Program-made: the position numbers and the translations under genes
DNA from: an uncultured beta proteobacterium
GTDB taxonomy: Bacteria > Pseudomonadota > Gammaproteobacteria > Burkholderiales > Burkholderiaceae_C
Assembly (NCBI GenBank): GCA_903938815.1
Contig: CAJAES010000015.1
Coordinates: 1 to 45,421, forward strand
Direction of reading: 5' to 3'
DNA: 45,421 bases
Part shown: positions 9,987 through 18,089 of the stretch, one piece after another
How positions within the stretch are numbered: the stretch's first letter is position 1
How the letters are laid out: each line of letters opens with the position of its first letter
Notes under the pieces: generated by a model
The model's database searches: none
Told to the model about the DNA's origin: nothing
Seen by the model: the letters and a program-made list of their open reading frames with translations, nothing else

Positions 9987-11301
9987 TTTCCCGGGCCGGC
10001 CAGAGCCGGTCGCGCAGCGCGAAGGCGCCGAGCGAGGTCTGCAGGGCGCCGGCCCCGATGTAGGCCCACTGCGCGCCCTCCAGGCCGAGCCAGGGCACCA
10101 GCGCCCGCGTGCCGGCCACGAAGCCCGCCATCGCCAGGGCCACGATCGCGACGAACCAGCGCGTGCGCAGCGCGCCCACCAGCGCCATGCCGAGGATCCA
10201 CCCCGACACCTTCAGCACGTCGCCGGCCAGTTGCAGCGGCATCAGCGTGATCACCGGCTCGAAGCGCGCGCTCAGCACCAGGTGCACGACGGGCTCGCGC
10301 AGCACGAAGATGGCCACCGCGAGCAGCGCCGTGGCGCCCGTGGCTGCGGCCAGCGTGCGCAGCACCTGCCGCCGCCAGGCCGCGGGCTCCCGGGCGTTCT
10401 CGCCCAGGCTGGGCATGAAGAACAGCGTGACGGAGGAGATGATCACCGCCTGGTAGGCCTCCGACAGCCGCCATGCCGCCTGCCAGTAGCCCGCTGCCTC
10501 CAGGCCCATCGCACCGGCCAGGGTGTCGCGCACCAGGATCAGCGCCAGCGGCGGCAGCGCACCGTTGACGATCAGCATCGGGTAGAAGCCCGCCAGCCGG
10601 ACGGCCGCATCGCGGTCGAACGGGCCGAGGAACTCCCGCAGGTTCACGCCTTTCGAACGCGTGTGCACCACCAGGGCGGCCACCAGCGCCGCGCCCCCGA
10701 AGACCGCCAGCGAGGCCCAGAGCGCGCCGGTCAGGCCCCACAGCCAGGCGCTGGGCGCAAAGACCGCCAGCCCGAGCAGGGTCGCGCCGATGGTGGATCG
10801 GCCGATCAGCCCGACCTCCTTGGACACGCCGAGCGCGCCGTGCATCAGGTCGGTGGCGATGGCGGCGGCCACCGCCAGCCCGGCCAGCGCGATGAGCGGC
10901 GCATACGCCGCGTCCGTGAGCAGCCAGCCCGCGAGCGGGGCTGCCAAGACGGCCAGCAGCACCGTGGCCGTCAGCACCAGCGCGACGGCCAGGCGCAGTG
11001 CGGTGGCGCGCACGCGGTGGCGCAGCGCGGCGTCCTCGCCGTGCTCGGCCGAGAGACGCACCGTGCCTGTCACGAGCGCCTGCCCGAGCATGCTCTGCAG
11101 CAGCGTGATGAAGCTGCCGAGCTGGGCCACCAGCGCCAGGCCGGCCGGGCCCAGCACGACGGCCGTGACCTTGATGCTGATGAAGCTGCAGGCGAGCCGC
11201 ACCAGGGCCATGCTGCTGCCCCAGCCGAACGCACGCGCGATCAGCGCCGATCGGGCCCGGCCCGCCTCCGGGCGGCCCGGCAGTTCAGCGCCCACTTGCA
11301 C
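9961..11301 (-). CDS. Wzx/WzxE-type lipid-linked oligosaccharide flippase (MOP superfamily)
   Basis: Polytopic membrane protein of 446 aa with about 12 hydrophobic helices. The N-terminal block SSMALVRLACSFISIKVTAVVLGPAGLALVAQL and the later ESYQAVIISSVTLFFMPSL-like region are typical of the WzxE/O-antigen translocase branch. It would move an undecaprenyl-linked glycan or similar lipid-linked product across the inner membrane. The GTG start overlaps the end of the acyltransferase gene by 17 bp, and the flippase is the last gene of a five-gene operon. No glycosyltransferase, polymerase or ligase gene is adjacent, so the substrate must be made elsewhere or be non-standard. Confidence 0.85.
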   Translation of the reverse strand: MQVGAELPGRPEAGRARSALIARAFGWGSSMALVRLACSFISIKVTAVVLGPAGLALVAQLGSFITLLQSMLGQALVTGTVRLSAEHGEDAALRHRVRATALRLAVALVLTATVLLAVLAAPLAGWLLTDAAYAPLIALAGLAVAAAIATDLMHGALGVSKEVGLIGRSTIGATLLGLAVFAPSAWLWGLTGALWASLAVFGGAALVAALVVHTRSKGVNLREFLGPFDRDAAVRLAGFYPMLIVNGALPPLALILVRDTLAGAMGLEAAGYWQAAWRLSEAYQAVIISSVTLFFMPSLGENAREPAAWRRQVLRTLAAATGATALLAVAIFVLREPVVHLVLSARFEPVITLMPLQLAGDVLKVSGWILGMALVGALRTRWFVAIVALAMAGFVAGTRALVPWLGLEGAQWAYIGAGALQTSLGAFALRDRLWPAREISGSGPAP

Positions 11302-12520
11302 GGGTACTCCTGCCTGCCGCCAGGGCGCCGTCCAGGCCGGCGATGGCGGGCACGGGCTGCAGCCAGCGCCGCTTCAGAGCGCGCCAGGTTTCCTCCAGCC
11401 GCAGCGCTGCGGTGTCGCGGTGCAGCGAGTAGCTTGTCATGGGGTAGAGGCTGTTCGCCAGCTGCCGCTTGTAGCGCGACTCCCCGGCCATGAAGTCGTA
11501 CGCCTGCAGGCCCTGGTCGAGCGCGTGCTGCACCGCCAGCGCATGGATCAGCAGGCCCGGGTGGTGGTTGCCCGTGAGCAGGTCGAACCGCACGCCGCTC
11601 TGGTAGCTGAGCATCTGCCCGCCGTGCACGAAGTTGTAGAGGTAGCCGACATCCTGCTCACCCGCTTTCAGCCGCATCAGATGGATGCCGCCGTCGGCGA
11701 ACCCGTTCTCGATCAGCGCCCGGTGGAAGGTCTCGAACGCGGGATTGCCGAAGACGCCGGGCAGGCCGCGCCCCACCCAGTGCGCCTGGTGCAGGGCCTT
11801 CAGGGCTTCGAGCCAGGCCAGGGCCTCGCCGATGTCCGCGGCGACGTCCAGCCGCAGCGGGCCCAGCTGCGCGTACAGCCGCTGGCTGCGCCGTATGGTC
11901 GCGCGCGTCGTCGCGCCCAGGCTCGACACATAGTCGAGCCCCGCCGCACGGACAGGCCCGAGATCGACCCGGTAGGCCTGCTCGTCGTGGGTTCTCAGCA
12001 GCAGGCCGGGCCCGGTGGTGCAGGTGCTCCAGTGCGGTACGCGCGATGCGCTCGGCACCACGATCTGGTCGAGATCGCTGCACTGCGTGAACAGCGCCGT
12101 CAGCAGCGCGCCTTCATCGGCCGCCGTCAGGTCGGCGCGGACCAGCAGCGCGTTGTGCTCCGTCGTGACATCGTCGAGATTGCGCTCGCCGGTGGCGTGC
12201 AGCAGCCATCCGTGCGACGGCAGGCAGCGCAGCCGCATCAGCTTGCGCTTGACGAACAGGCCCAGTGCCAGCGTCTGGCCGCTGCGGCGAACGCGAAACA
12301 GCTGAGGGCGCGATTGCGCGCCGAAGCGGCCGAGCCAGCAGCCGATCCAGGCCCAGGAGGTGAAGAAGGATGGGCGGGCCTGCGCTTCCAGCGACAGCCA
12401 TTCCGCGCGCAATGCGTCCGGCGCCGGGCAGCGGGTGACCTCCACGGCCGCACTCTGGCCTGGCGGCAGGGCCACCACCCGGCGGGTCACGGGATAGGCC
12501 TCCCCGGCGAGCGCGGTCAC
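11285..12520 (-). CDS. FemAB/BioF2-type acyltransferase (CelD/BcsL-like, GNAT fold)
   Basis: Protein of 411 aa with the FemAB/BioF2 layout. The N-terminal half contains SFFTSWAWIGCWLGRFGA, the usual 'FxSxxWxxxW' region. The C-terminal half contains ATTRATIRRSQRLYAQLG, HQAHWVGRGLPGVFGNPAF and VGYLYNFVHGGQMLSYQSG, ending AYDFMAGESRYKRQLA. Relatives are common in exopolysaccharide and cellulose clusters and transfer acetyl or aminoacyl groups; the actual donor here is unknown. The GTG at 12520 overlaps the upstream GNAT stop by 4 bp (GTGA). An earlier start would add a low-complexity stretch in another gene's frame and is rejected. Confidence 0.8.
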   Translation of the reverse strand: MTALAGEAYPVTRRVVALPPGQSAAVEVTRCPAPDALRAEWLSLEAQARPSFFTSWAWIGCWLGRFGAQSRPQLFRVRRSGQTLALGLFVKRKLMRLRCLPSHGWLLHATGERNLDDVTTEHNALLVRADLTAADEGALLTALFTQCSDLDQIVVPSASRVPHWSTCTTGPGLLLRTHDEQAYRVDLGPVRAAGLDYVSSLGATTRATIRRSQRLYAQLGPLRLDVAADIGEALAWLEALKALHQAHWVGRGLPGVFGNPAFETFHRALIENGFADGGIHLMRLKAGEQDVGYLYNFVHGGQMLSYQSGVRFDLLTGNHHPGLLIHALAVQHALDQGLQAYDFMAGESRYKRQLANSLYPMTSYSLHRDTAALRLEETWRALKRRWLQPVPAIAGLDGALAAGRSTRASGR

Positions 12521-13209
12521 GCCGGGGACTGCGGCAGGCGGTCGGGGGCCGGCAGCGAGGCGACTGGAATCCGCTTGATGCCTCGCTCCCAGAGCGAAGG
12601 CGAACACAGCGCGGCGAATCGGCGGCTGCCGCCCACGAGCCAGATCCAGCCGATGGGGCGATAGCCGCTCTTGCCCTGGCCCCGGCGCGATGCGAAGTTG
12701 GTCGCCTTGACCCAACCCAGCAGCGACGATGCGTTTGCCCAGCGCGGATGATCCAGCACCGATCGATGCCGGTATGACTGCAGCCCGCTGCCCCGGAACC
12801 TGGGGTGCGTGTAGCCGGCGAAGTTGTAAAGCATGCCCGGCGGCAACTGCAGGCGCAGGCCGGGCAGGATCTCGGGGCAACCTCTGTCGTGTACCCAGGT
12901 ATAGCCCGCCACCTGCCCGTCCAGCAGGCTGAGCAGGCAGTGGTCGCCGGCACGCAGGTGGCCGAGCTTCACGTCGTCGATGGCCCAGCCGCCCTCGGCG
13001 CGCATGGCCAGCAAGGTGGCCTCGTCGGCGATGCGGGAGGTGATGCGTCCTGCCAGTTGCCCTTGGTGTTCGCCGTCCAGGCCAGGGAGATGCTCACGTT
13101 CGAGCGTGATGACGTGAAGGCACTCCAGCCGCATCACGGCGTTCGCCATGCCTTCGGCCAGGGTCTGCAGGGCGGCGAGGCCGCCGTGGCGGCGCCCGAC
13201 GGCCGCCAC
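12517..13209 (-). CDS. GNAT-family N-acetyltransferase
   Basis: Protein of about 230 aa from a GTG at 13209, or 210 aa from the ATG at 13149. The N-terminal helix LAALQTLAEGMANAVMRLECLHVITLE resembles polysaccharide-locus GNATs that open with an '...RLxVFHVxxxP' segment. The core HCLLSLLDGQVAGYTWVHDRG and the acetyl-CoA-binding area YTHPRFRGSGLQSYRHRSVLD follow, the latter with the R-x-x-G-x-G/A loop in slightly altered form (RFRGSGLQ). The upstream start is preferred because it begins 5 bp after the preceding stop. Role unknown; its tight position in the operon suggests it acts on the same product as the FemAB-like protein. Confidence 0.72.
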   Translation of the reverse strand: MAAVGRRHGGLAALQTLAEGMANAVMRLECLHVITLEREHLPGLDGEHQGQLAGRITSRIADEATLLAMRAEGGWAIDDVKLGHLRAGDHCLLSLLDGQVAGYTWVHDRGCPEILPGLRLQLPPGMLYNFAGYTHPRFRGSGLQSYRHRSVLDHPRWANASSLLGWVKATNFASRRGQGKSGYRPIGWIWLVGGSRRFAALCSPSLWERGIKRIPVASLPAPDRLPQSPA

Positions 13210-13214
13210 TTCCC

Positions 13215-13676
13215 TCAGGAAGGCGCGTGGATGCACAGCACGCCCTCCGCCGTGGCGACCTCGCGCCCGCCCTCGCCGAGCAGCTGTGCCTCGTAGCGAA
13301 GCAGCACCGCGGACGGATCCGGCAGCCGCCCCGTCACGAAGCCCACGCAGACGAGTTCCTGCCCCGGGTAGGCGCTCGCAACCACCTTCCAGGACAGGCG
13401 CCGCACCGCGCCGCCGCGTCCCAGCCAGGACTGCGCGTGGCGCGCGAAGAAGTTGCCGATCAGGGCGCGCTGCACCACCACGTCCGGGTGCCCCTCGCGC
13501 AGGGCGGCGTCGCGGCTGTAGTGGATCTGATGCCGGTTCCATGTGATGGCGCTGAACATGAACAGCTGCATCGCGGTGGGAATCACCCGCAGTTCGGGAA
13601 GCACGAGCGGCAGGGAGACATCGAAGTCGGCCTCCGGTGCGGCGGCAACGGCAGGCGGGTTCGTCAAGGCATGCAT
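13215..13676 (-). CDS. MaoC-like single-hotdog acyl dehydratase/hydratase subunit (C-terminal type)
   Basis: Protein of 153 aa. It begins with a Pro/Ala linker and then LMFSAITWNRHQIHY-like sequence (residues about 39-53), the counterpart of the second hotdog of mesaconyl-C4-CoA-type hydratases (usual form FNxHxIHYD). The His of NRHQIH is present, but the Asp that normally follows IHY is Ser here. It starts 6 bp downstream of the FAS1-like hotdog gene. The two probably form one heteromeric hydratase active site, as in split fatty-acyl dehydratases. Substrate unknown; a CoA or ACP thioester is expected from the family. Confidence 0.75.
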   Translation of the reverse strand: MHALTNPPAVAAAPEADFDVSLPLVLPELRVIPTAMQLFMFSAITWNRHQIHYSRDAALREGHPDVVVQRALIGNFFARHAQSWLGRGGAVRRLSWKVVASAYPGQELVCVGFVTGRLPDPSAVLLRYEAQLLGEGGREVATAEGVLCIHAPS

Positions 13677-13682
13677 GTCGAA

Positions 13683-14186
13683 TCAGCTCCGCTTGACGTA
13701 GGTGGCGACTTCGGTGGCCACGGGCAGCCCGTCGGCGTCGGTGTACTGCGTGCGCACCTCGACCAGATCGAGCACGCCGCTGCGGCCGGACTTGCGCGTG
13801 ATGCCCATCACCTCCGAGCAGATCTCGATCGTCTCGCCGGCGCGCACCGGCCGGTGCACGGTGAAGTCGCTGGCGCCGCCCATCACGCGGGCCTCGGGCG
13901 GGCCCGCACGCAGTTCGATCGGCGAGCCGTCCGGCGCCAGCGCCCAAGGCGGCACGTCACGGTAGGCCATGGCCTGGCAGAACAGCGGCGGTGCGAGCAG
14001 CCCCGCATCGGCATCGTCATCGGCCGCGTGCAGCGGCTCGGGCATGCCGATGGCCTGGCAGAAGCGGCGGATGTCGCGCGCAGTGACCTCGAAGCGCCAC
14101 CGTGCGGCCGGCGCACGGCCCTCGGGCGTGTGATGGGTGATGGAGGACTGCATCGCGGGGGTCTTGCCAGGGCCAGGGGTCTTCAT
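13683..14186 (-). CDS. MaoC/FAS1-like dehydratase N-terminal hotdog protein
   Basis: Protein of 167 aa. The segment RFEVTARDIRRFCQAIG, then LLAPPLFCQAMAY and VMGGASDFTVHRPVRAGETI, matches the N-terminal 'FAS1-like dehydratase' hotdog that lacks the catalytic His/Asp and shapes the acyl pocket. It is paired with the catalytic-type hotdog encoded 6 bp downstream. First gene of the - strand operon that runs to 9961. The 38-codon EamA remnant ends 36 bp upstream of its start. The ATG at 14186 is taken; an internal ATG (residue 12) is also possible. Confidence 0.78.
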   Translation of the reverse strand: MKTPGPGKTPAMQSSITHHTPEGRAPAARWRFEVTARDIRRFCQAIGMPEPLHAADDDADAGLLAPPLFCQAMAYRDVPPWALAPDGSPIELRAGPPEARVMGGASDFTVHRPVRAGETIEICSEVMGITRKSGRSGVLDLVEVRTQYTDADGLPVATEVATYVKRS

Positions 14187-14222
14187 TGCGCCATGCGCGG
14201 CGCCCCTGCCGATTGCGCAAGC

Positions 14223-14339
14223 TCAGCGCTCTGTCACCCTCGACCACCAGCGCAGCGCCACCTGCTGCAGGCCCCAGACCATGTACACCAACACCATCAT
14301 GAGCATGGCCTGGGAGTCGATCTTCCGACGGTCTGCCAT
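14223..14339 (-). pseudogene. EamA/DMT transporter, 5' fragment only
   Basis: A 38-codon frame starting ATG-GCA-GAC reads MADRRKIDSQAMLMMVLVYM then VWGLQQVALR, followed by eight unrelated residues and TGA. The VWGLQQVALR ending of the first membrane helix is characteristic of EamA (drug/metabolite) transporters, which normally run about 290-310 aa with ten helices. Only the first helix survives, and the frame departs from the family right after VALR. This indicates a deletion or replacement whose breakpoint abuts the hotdog-acyltransferase-flippase operon. Too short to be functional as a transporter. Confidence 0.65.
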
Positions 14340-14349
14340 CGGGTCGGGG

Positions 14350-14649
14350 TCAGTCCGGGTCGAGGCCGAACTCGGCCTGGAAGTCTTCGACGAAGCGCCG
14401 GGAGCCCGTGAGGGTCAGCGCCACGGTGTGCCAGTCGCCGGGCTCGACGCTCACCCGCAGTTCATGGTCCCAGTCATTGCCGTCTTCCGCGGGCCCGTGC
14501 GTGCGCGGGAACGCGCGCCAGGCCCAGTCGAGCACCTGCTGCGCCTCGGCCATCACTGCGGCATGCTGTGCCGCCGCGGTGGACGCCATGGCCTCCAGCG
14601 TCGTGACCTCGTCATCGCCCAGGCTGAGATCGAAGCTCAGGTAGTGCAT
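14350..14649 (-). CDS. conserved hypothetical protein, small soluble
   Basis: Protein of 99 aa starting MHYLSFDLSLGDDEVTTLEA. It is acidic, has an amphipathic Ala-rich helix (residues 18-45), then a beta-rich C-terminus (HELRVSVEPGDWHTVALTLTGS) ending EFGLDPD. No signal peptide or membrane segment. No function is recognised. The choice of ATG at 14649 excludes a Pro/Arg-rich extension that looks non-coding. It ends 10 bp before the EamA remnant begins and is in the same orientation, but coupling is not evident. Confidence 0.6.
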   Translation of the reverse strand: MHYLSFDLSLGDDEVTTLEAMASTAAAQHAAVMAEAQQVLDWAWRAFPRTHGPAEDGNDWDHELRVSVEPGDWHTVALTLTGSRRFVEDFQAEFGLDPD

Positions 14650-14759
14650 GGCGGTGTCCGGGCCGGCGGGCAGGCGCGTGGCAGGCCCCGGGTGGCGCAC
14701 CGGGCGTGGGGTGTGGGCATGCCTGCATTGTTGCCGGTGCAACGACCATCGAAGTCAGG

Positions 14760-14801
14760 CCCCGCGCAGGCCCCGCGCCGGTCCCGCGCGGTCCCGCGCA
14801 G
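14760..14801. repeat. 10-11-bp GC-rich tandem repeat, four units
   Basis: Units are near CCCGCGCAGG/TCCCGCGCGG. The array lies in the 268-bp spacer between the small hypothetical gene and the di-haem lipoprotein gene. Apart from it, this spacer holds a TTGACA hexamer at 14882-14887 without a convincing -10, and no further gene is seen. Confidence 0.6.
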
Positions 14802-14917
14802 ACGGCGGCCCGCCGGCGCACGCTTGCTGCGGAGTGGTTCTTCGTACCGCTCAACAACAGCCCGGGCGGGGAATCCCCGGTTTGACACCGGTTTGCACGG
14901 GCTGCAGACTCGAGGTT

Positions 14918-17251
14918 ATGAAAGCGCTTTCAGATTTGCGTCGAGCCTCGGCGGGTTCCCCTTCGGCCTTGGCTTCAGCCATGGCATCAGCCGTGGCATT
15001 GGCGCTGCTCGCGGCCTGTGGCGGCGGTGGTGGCGGGGACGAGTCCGGCACCCTGCCGCTGGCCGACACCCAGGCGCCCACGGTGACGGTGTCGGACGAC
15101 ATCGGTGCGGCGGTCGCCACCGGGCCCGTGACCTTCACCTTCACGTTCAGCGAGTCCGTGGGCACCAGCTTCGACGCCGACGATGTCGTGGTCACGGGTG
15201 GTACGGCGGGTGTCTTCACGCGGGTCAGCGACACGCTGGCCACACTGGTGGTGAGCCCTGCGGCCGGCGCCAGCGGCAGCCTCGGCGTCAGCGTCGGCGC
15301 GAGCCGCTTCAGCGACCTCGCGCGGAACGCCAACCTCTCGCCGGCGAGCGCGAGCCAGCCTTTCGACACGGTCGCGCGCACCGACCCGGCCGAAGGCCGC
15401 ACGGTGGCGGCGCTCTTCGATGCCGGCACCGTTCTGGAGCCCGACATGACCGAGGACACCGGCACGGCCATCGTGACCCGCTTCGGCGACCGTGCCCGCG
15501 ACCGCCATGCCCGGGAAGCCAACTTCCACATCTACGACCACTACCTCACCTGGTACTGGGAGCAGCGCACCGCCACGGTCGAGATCATCGACAAGGTGGC
15601 CAAGGGCGGCACCGAGATCGTCTTCAACGTCTACCCGCAGTGGACGCTGGAGGCGCCCGAGTTCCGTGCGTTCTACCGCGGCCAGACCAGCGTGGCCGAG
15701 TACCACACCAACATCAGCCTGAAGCGCGTGGGCACCACGCCGTGGCACTACACGACCACGCTCACCTACAACCCGAAGGAGGGCCGGCCCATCCGCGCCG
15801 GCGACCGGATGGAGCTGGAAGTGAGCCAGTTCCTGCTGGCGCCTACCCACGGTCGCAGCAACTACTACGGCACCACCGTGCTGTACGTGGTGGGGCAGGG
15901 CGGCCTGGTGCCCTGGGAGGCGCGCGGCACGCAGATGGATTCCTACCCGCTGCCGCAGGCCGCGTGGGCCGGCGGCCGCACGACCCTGCCGTACCAGTAC
16001 TCGAACGAGCCGCTCGAACGCTTCAAGCAGATTCCCGGGCAGATGGCCGCGCTGAGCGCGCAGCCCTTCATGCTCGGCCGGCGCCTGCACCACACCGATT
16101 TCGGAACCGGCGTGCACTCGGAGTTCCCCACCGAGAACCCGGTGTTCACCGAGCACGCCGGCAAGCTGGGGCCGCAGTTCTATGCCGCCAGCTGCGTGGC
16201 CTGCCACTTCAACAACGGCCGCGCCATTCCGCCCGGCCCGGATGTCGCCATCACCAACGCCGTCACCAAGGTGGGCGTGGCCAACGGCGATCCGGACGCG
16301 CGGCTGGGCAGTTCGCTGCAGCCGCTGCGAACCAGCGGGCCGGGCGAAGGCAGCATCCGCATCGCGCGCTACAGCACCGTGAGCGGCCAGTTCGCCGATG
16401 GCACGCCCTACGAGCTGCGCAAGCCCGAGTACGCGTTCACCGGCCCGGCGCCCAGCCACCACTCGCTGCGCAACACGCCACCGCTGGTCGGCCTGGGCCT
16501 GCTCGAAGCGGTGCCCGAGACCTCCATCGCCGCACTCACCGACCCCGACGACCGCAACGGCGACGGCATCTCCGGACGGGCGCAGACGGTGCCCGACCCC
16601 GAGACCGGCCAGACGCGCCTGGGACGGTTCGGCTGGAAGGCCGGCCGCGCCAGCATCCGCCACCAGATCGCGGGCGCGCTGAATGCCGACATGGGCATCA
16701 CGACCTCGGTGTTCCCGCAGCCCGACTGCGGCGCCCTGCAGACGGGATGCGGCAGCGTAGGCGTGAAGCTGAGCGACGCCGACCTGGCGAACATGGTGCG
16801 CTATGTCTCGCTGCTGGGCGTGGCTGCGCGGCGCAACCTCGACGACGCGCAGGCGCTGCGCGGCGAGGGGCTGTTTGCCGGCGCGGGGTGTTCGTCGTGC
16901 CACACGCCGACGCTCGTCACCGGCGACCGCCACCCCTTCGCGGAACTTCGCGGCCAGACCATCCACCCCTATACCGACCTGCTGCTGCACGACATGGGCC
17001 CCGGCCTGGCCGATAACCTGCCGGAGGCCGGCGCGTCCGGCGCCGAGTGGCGCACGCCGCCGCTGTGGAGCATCGGCCTGACCGCCGGCGTGGCGGCGGG
17101 CCGCGAGGCCTACCTGCACGACGGACGCGCACGCAACCTCGGCGAAGCCATCCTCTGGCACGGCGGCGAGGCCGAAGCGGCCCGGGAGGCCTTCCGTACG
17201 ATGAGCGCAGCCGACCGGGCCGCGCTGCTCAGGTTCGTGCAGTCTCTCTAG
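14918..17251 (+). CDS. di-haem c-type lipoprotein, Ig-like domain plus DUF1111 (DHOR) oxidoreductase
   Basis: Protein of 777 aa. The signal sequence ends LLAAC (lipid-attached Cys34), followed by a Gly-rich linker. Residues about 48-150 form a bacterial Ig-like repeat (TVTVSDDIG...FSESVGTSFDADDVVVTGG). Residues about 175-330 are an aromatic-rich region (HIYDHYLTWYWEQRT) I cannot assign. The rest is the DUF1111/di-haem oxidoreductase fold, with haem motifs CVACH (Cys426-His430) and CSSCH (Cys658-His662). The family is related to MauG-like di-haem peroxidases and is often called a thiol oxidoreductase without firm proof. Expected on the periplasmic or outer face, exchanging electrons. Monocistronic; substrate unknown. 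Confidence 0.85.
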   Translation: MKALSDLRRASAGSPSALASAMASAVALALLAACGGGGGGDESGTLPLADTQAPTVTVSDDIGAAVATGPVTFTFTFSESVGTSFDADDVVVTGGTAGVFTRVSDTLATLVVSPAAGASGSLGVSVGASRFSDLARNANLSPASASQPFDTVARTDPAEGRTVAALFDAGTVLEPDMTEDTGTAIVTRFGDRARDRHAREANFHIYDHYLTWYWEQRTATVEIIDKVAKGGTEIVFNVYPQWTLEAPEFRAFYRGQTSVAEYHTNISLKRVGTTPWHYTTTLTYNPKEGRPIRAGDRMELEVSQFLLAPTHGRSNYYGTTVLYVVGQGGLVPWEARGTQMDSYPLPQAAWAGGRTTLPYQYSNEPLERFKQIPGQMAALSAQPFMLGRRLHHTDFGTGVHSEFPTENPVFTEHAGKLGPQFYAASCVACHFNNGRAIPPGPDVAITNAVTKVGVANGDPDARLGSSLQPLRTSGPGEGSIRIARYSTVSGQFADGTPYELRKPEYAFTGPAPSHHSLRNTPPLVGLGLLEAVPETSIAALTDPDDRNGDGISGRAQTVPDPETGQTRLGRFGWKAGRASIRHQIAGALNADMGITTSVFPQPDCGALQTGCGSVGVKLSDADLANMVRYVSLLGVAARRNLDDAQALRGEGLFAGAGCSSCHTPTLVTGDRHPFAELRGQTIHPYTDLLLHDMGPGLADNLPEAGASGAEWRTPPLWSIGLTAGVAAGREAYLHDGRARNLGEAILWHGGEAEAAREAFRTMSAADRAALLRFVQSL

Positions 17252-17344
17252 CGACGCGACAGGCCGGGGCTACGGGCAAAGCGCGACAGCCTCTAGGCCG
17301 CAGACGGCACCAGCGTCTCGGCGCAGGTGTTGTTGAACCGGCCT

Positions 17345-17971
17345 TCAGCCTGACCGGGCGGCGGCGCGGTGCTCGCGCATCAGCAGCACGGCATCGACCA
17401 CGGCGCGGCTCAGAGCGTCGCGCTGCTCCGGGTCGGCCAGGCGGGCAGCGTCGGCTTCACCGAGCTCGCTGTCGTCGCCGCCCAGCAGCGCGATCGGCAC
17501 CAGCGCCGGGCCGAGATCGGGGTCGTCGAAGATCGGCGACCAGGCTTCGGGGTCCCGCCCTACGGCCTGCAGGAAGCCCACGCACCAGTCCTCGGCATCG
17601 ACGAAATCGCGCTGCGGCGTCTCGGCGATGCTGAACACGGGCTCCCAGGCGTCGGCGTCGTCGCGCAACTGCACGTCGATGCCGTGCAGGTGGCGAAGCA
17701 CCAGGATGGCGGTGCGCTTGCGCTTCTTCTGGCTGGCGAAGGGCGCGGCGCCTTCGCCGTCGCCGCCCCAGATGCCGGGCAGCCAGTCGGCGCTCTTCAG
17801 GCGCGCCAGCTGAGGCGGCCCGACGAGCAGGGCGGTGAGGTAGCCGTCGAGGCCTTCGACGTTCATCGCAGCCTCGCCGGGCAGCGCCTGGAGCAGGGTG
17901 TCGAGTTCGTCGAGTTCGGCCTCTGTGAGAGGCGGCGTGTCGAGCTGGGGGTCGTAGTCGGGGTAGTCCAC
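17345..17971 (-). CDS. UPF0149 family protein (YecA/YgfB-like)
   Basis: Protein of 208 aa from a GTG start. The acidic N-terminus LTEAELDELDTLLQALP, then MNVEGLDGYLTALLVGP and WLPGIWGG, and the later DWCVGFLQAVG, are the hallmarks of the YgfB/YecA (UPF0149) family. These are small helical proteins; many carry a C-terminal SEC-C metal motif, but none is present here. The molecular role is poorly defined. It stands alone, upstream of a tandem-repeat array, with no clear ribosome-binding site. The 93-bp spacer after the preceding gene shows no feature. Confidence 0.8.
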   Translation of the reverse strand: MDYPDYDPQLDTPPLTEAELDELDTLLQALPGEAAMNVEGLDGYLTALLVGPPQLARLKSADWLPGIWGGDGEGAAPFASQKKRKRTAILVLRHLHGIDVQLRDDADAWEPVFSIAETPQRDFVDAEDWCVGFLQAVGRDPEAWSPIFDDPDLGPALVPIALLGGDDSELGEADAARLADPEQRDALSRAVVDAVLLMREHRAAARSG

Positions 17972-17988
17972 GGGCGTGATTGTCAGGC

Positions 17989-18072
17989 CGAATGTCTCGC
18001 AGGATGTCCTGCCGGATGTCTAGCCGGATGTCTTGCCGGATGTCCTGCAGCGAATCCGGCCGCGAATTTGGC
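17989..18072. repeat. 12-bp degenerate tandem repeat, seven units
   Basis: Units near CGGATGTCYTGC: the five units from 17989 to 18048 are close, and the last two (18049-18072) are diverged toward CGCGAATTTGGC. The array fills the spacer between the 3' end of the SDR gene and the start of the UPF0149 gene. No hairpin is formed by the unit itself. Confidence 0.78.
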
Positions 18073-18089
18073 CGTACGGCGCCAGCCGT

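Noticed and set aside
14137..17016. A 959-codon + strand frame overlapping the di-haem lipoprotein gene
   Set aside because: The composition is that of a frame shadow (Arg/Pro/Ala/His). The overlapping frame contains haem motifs, a lipobox and normal protein composition.
17989..18072. Possible CRISPR array
   Set aside because: Units are 12 bp, contiguous and without spacers, and no cas gene is present.
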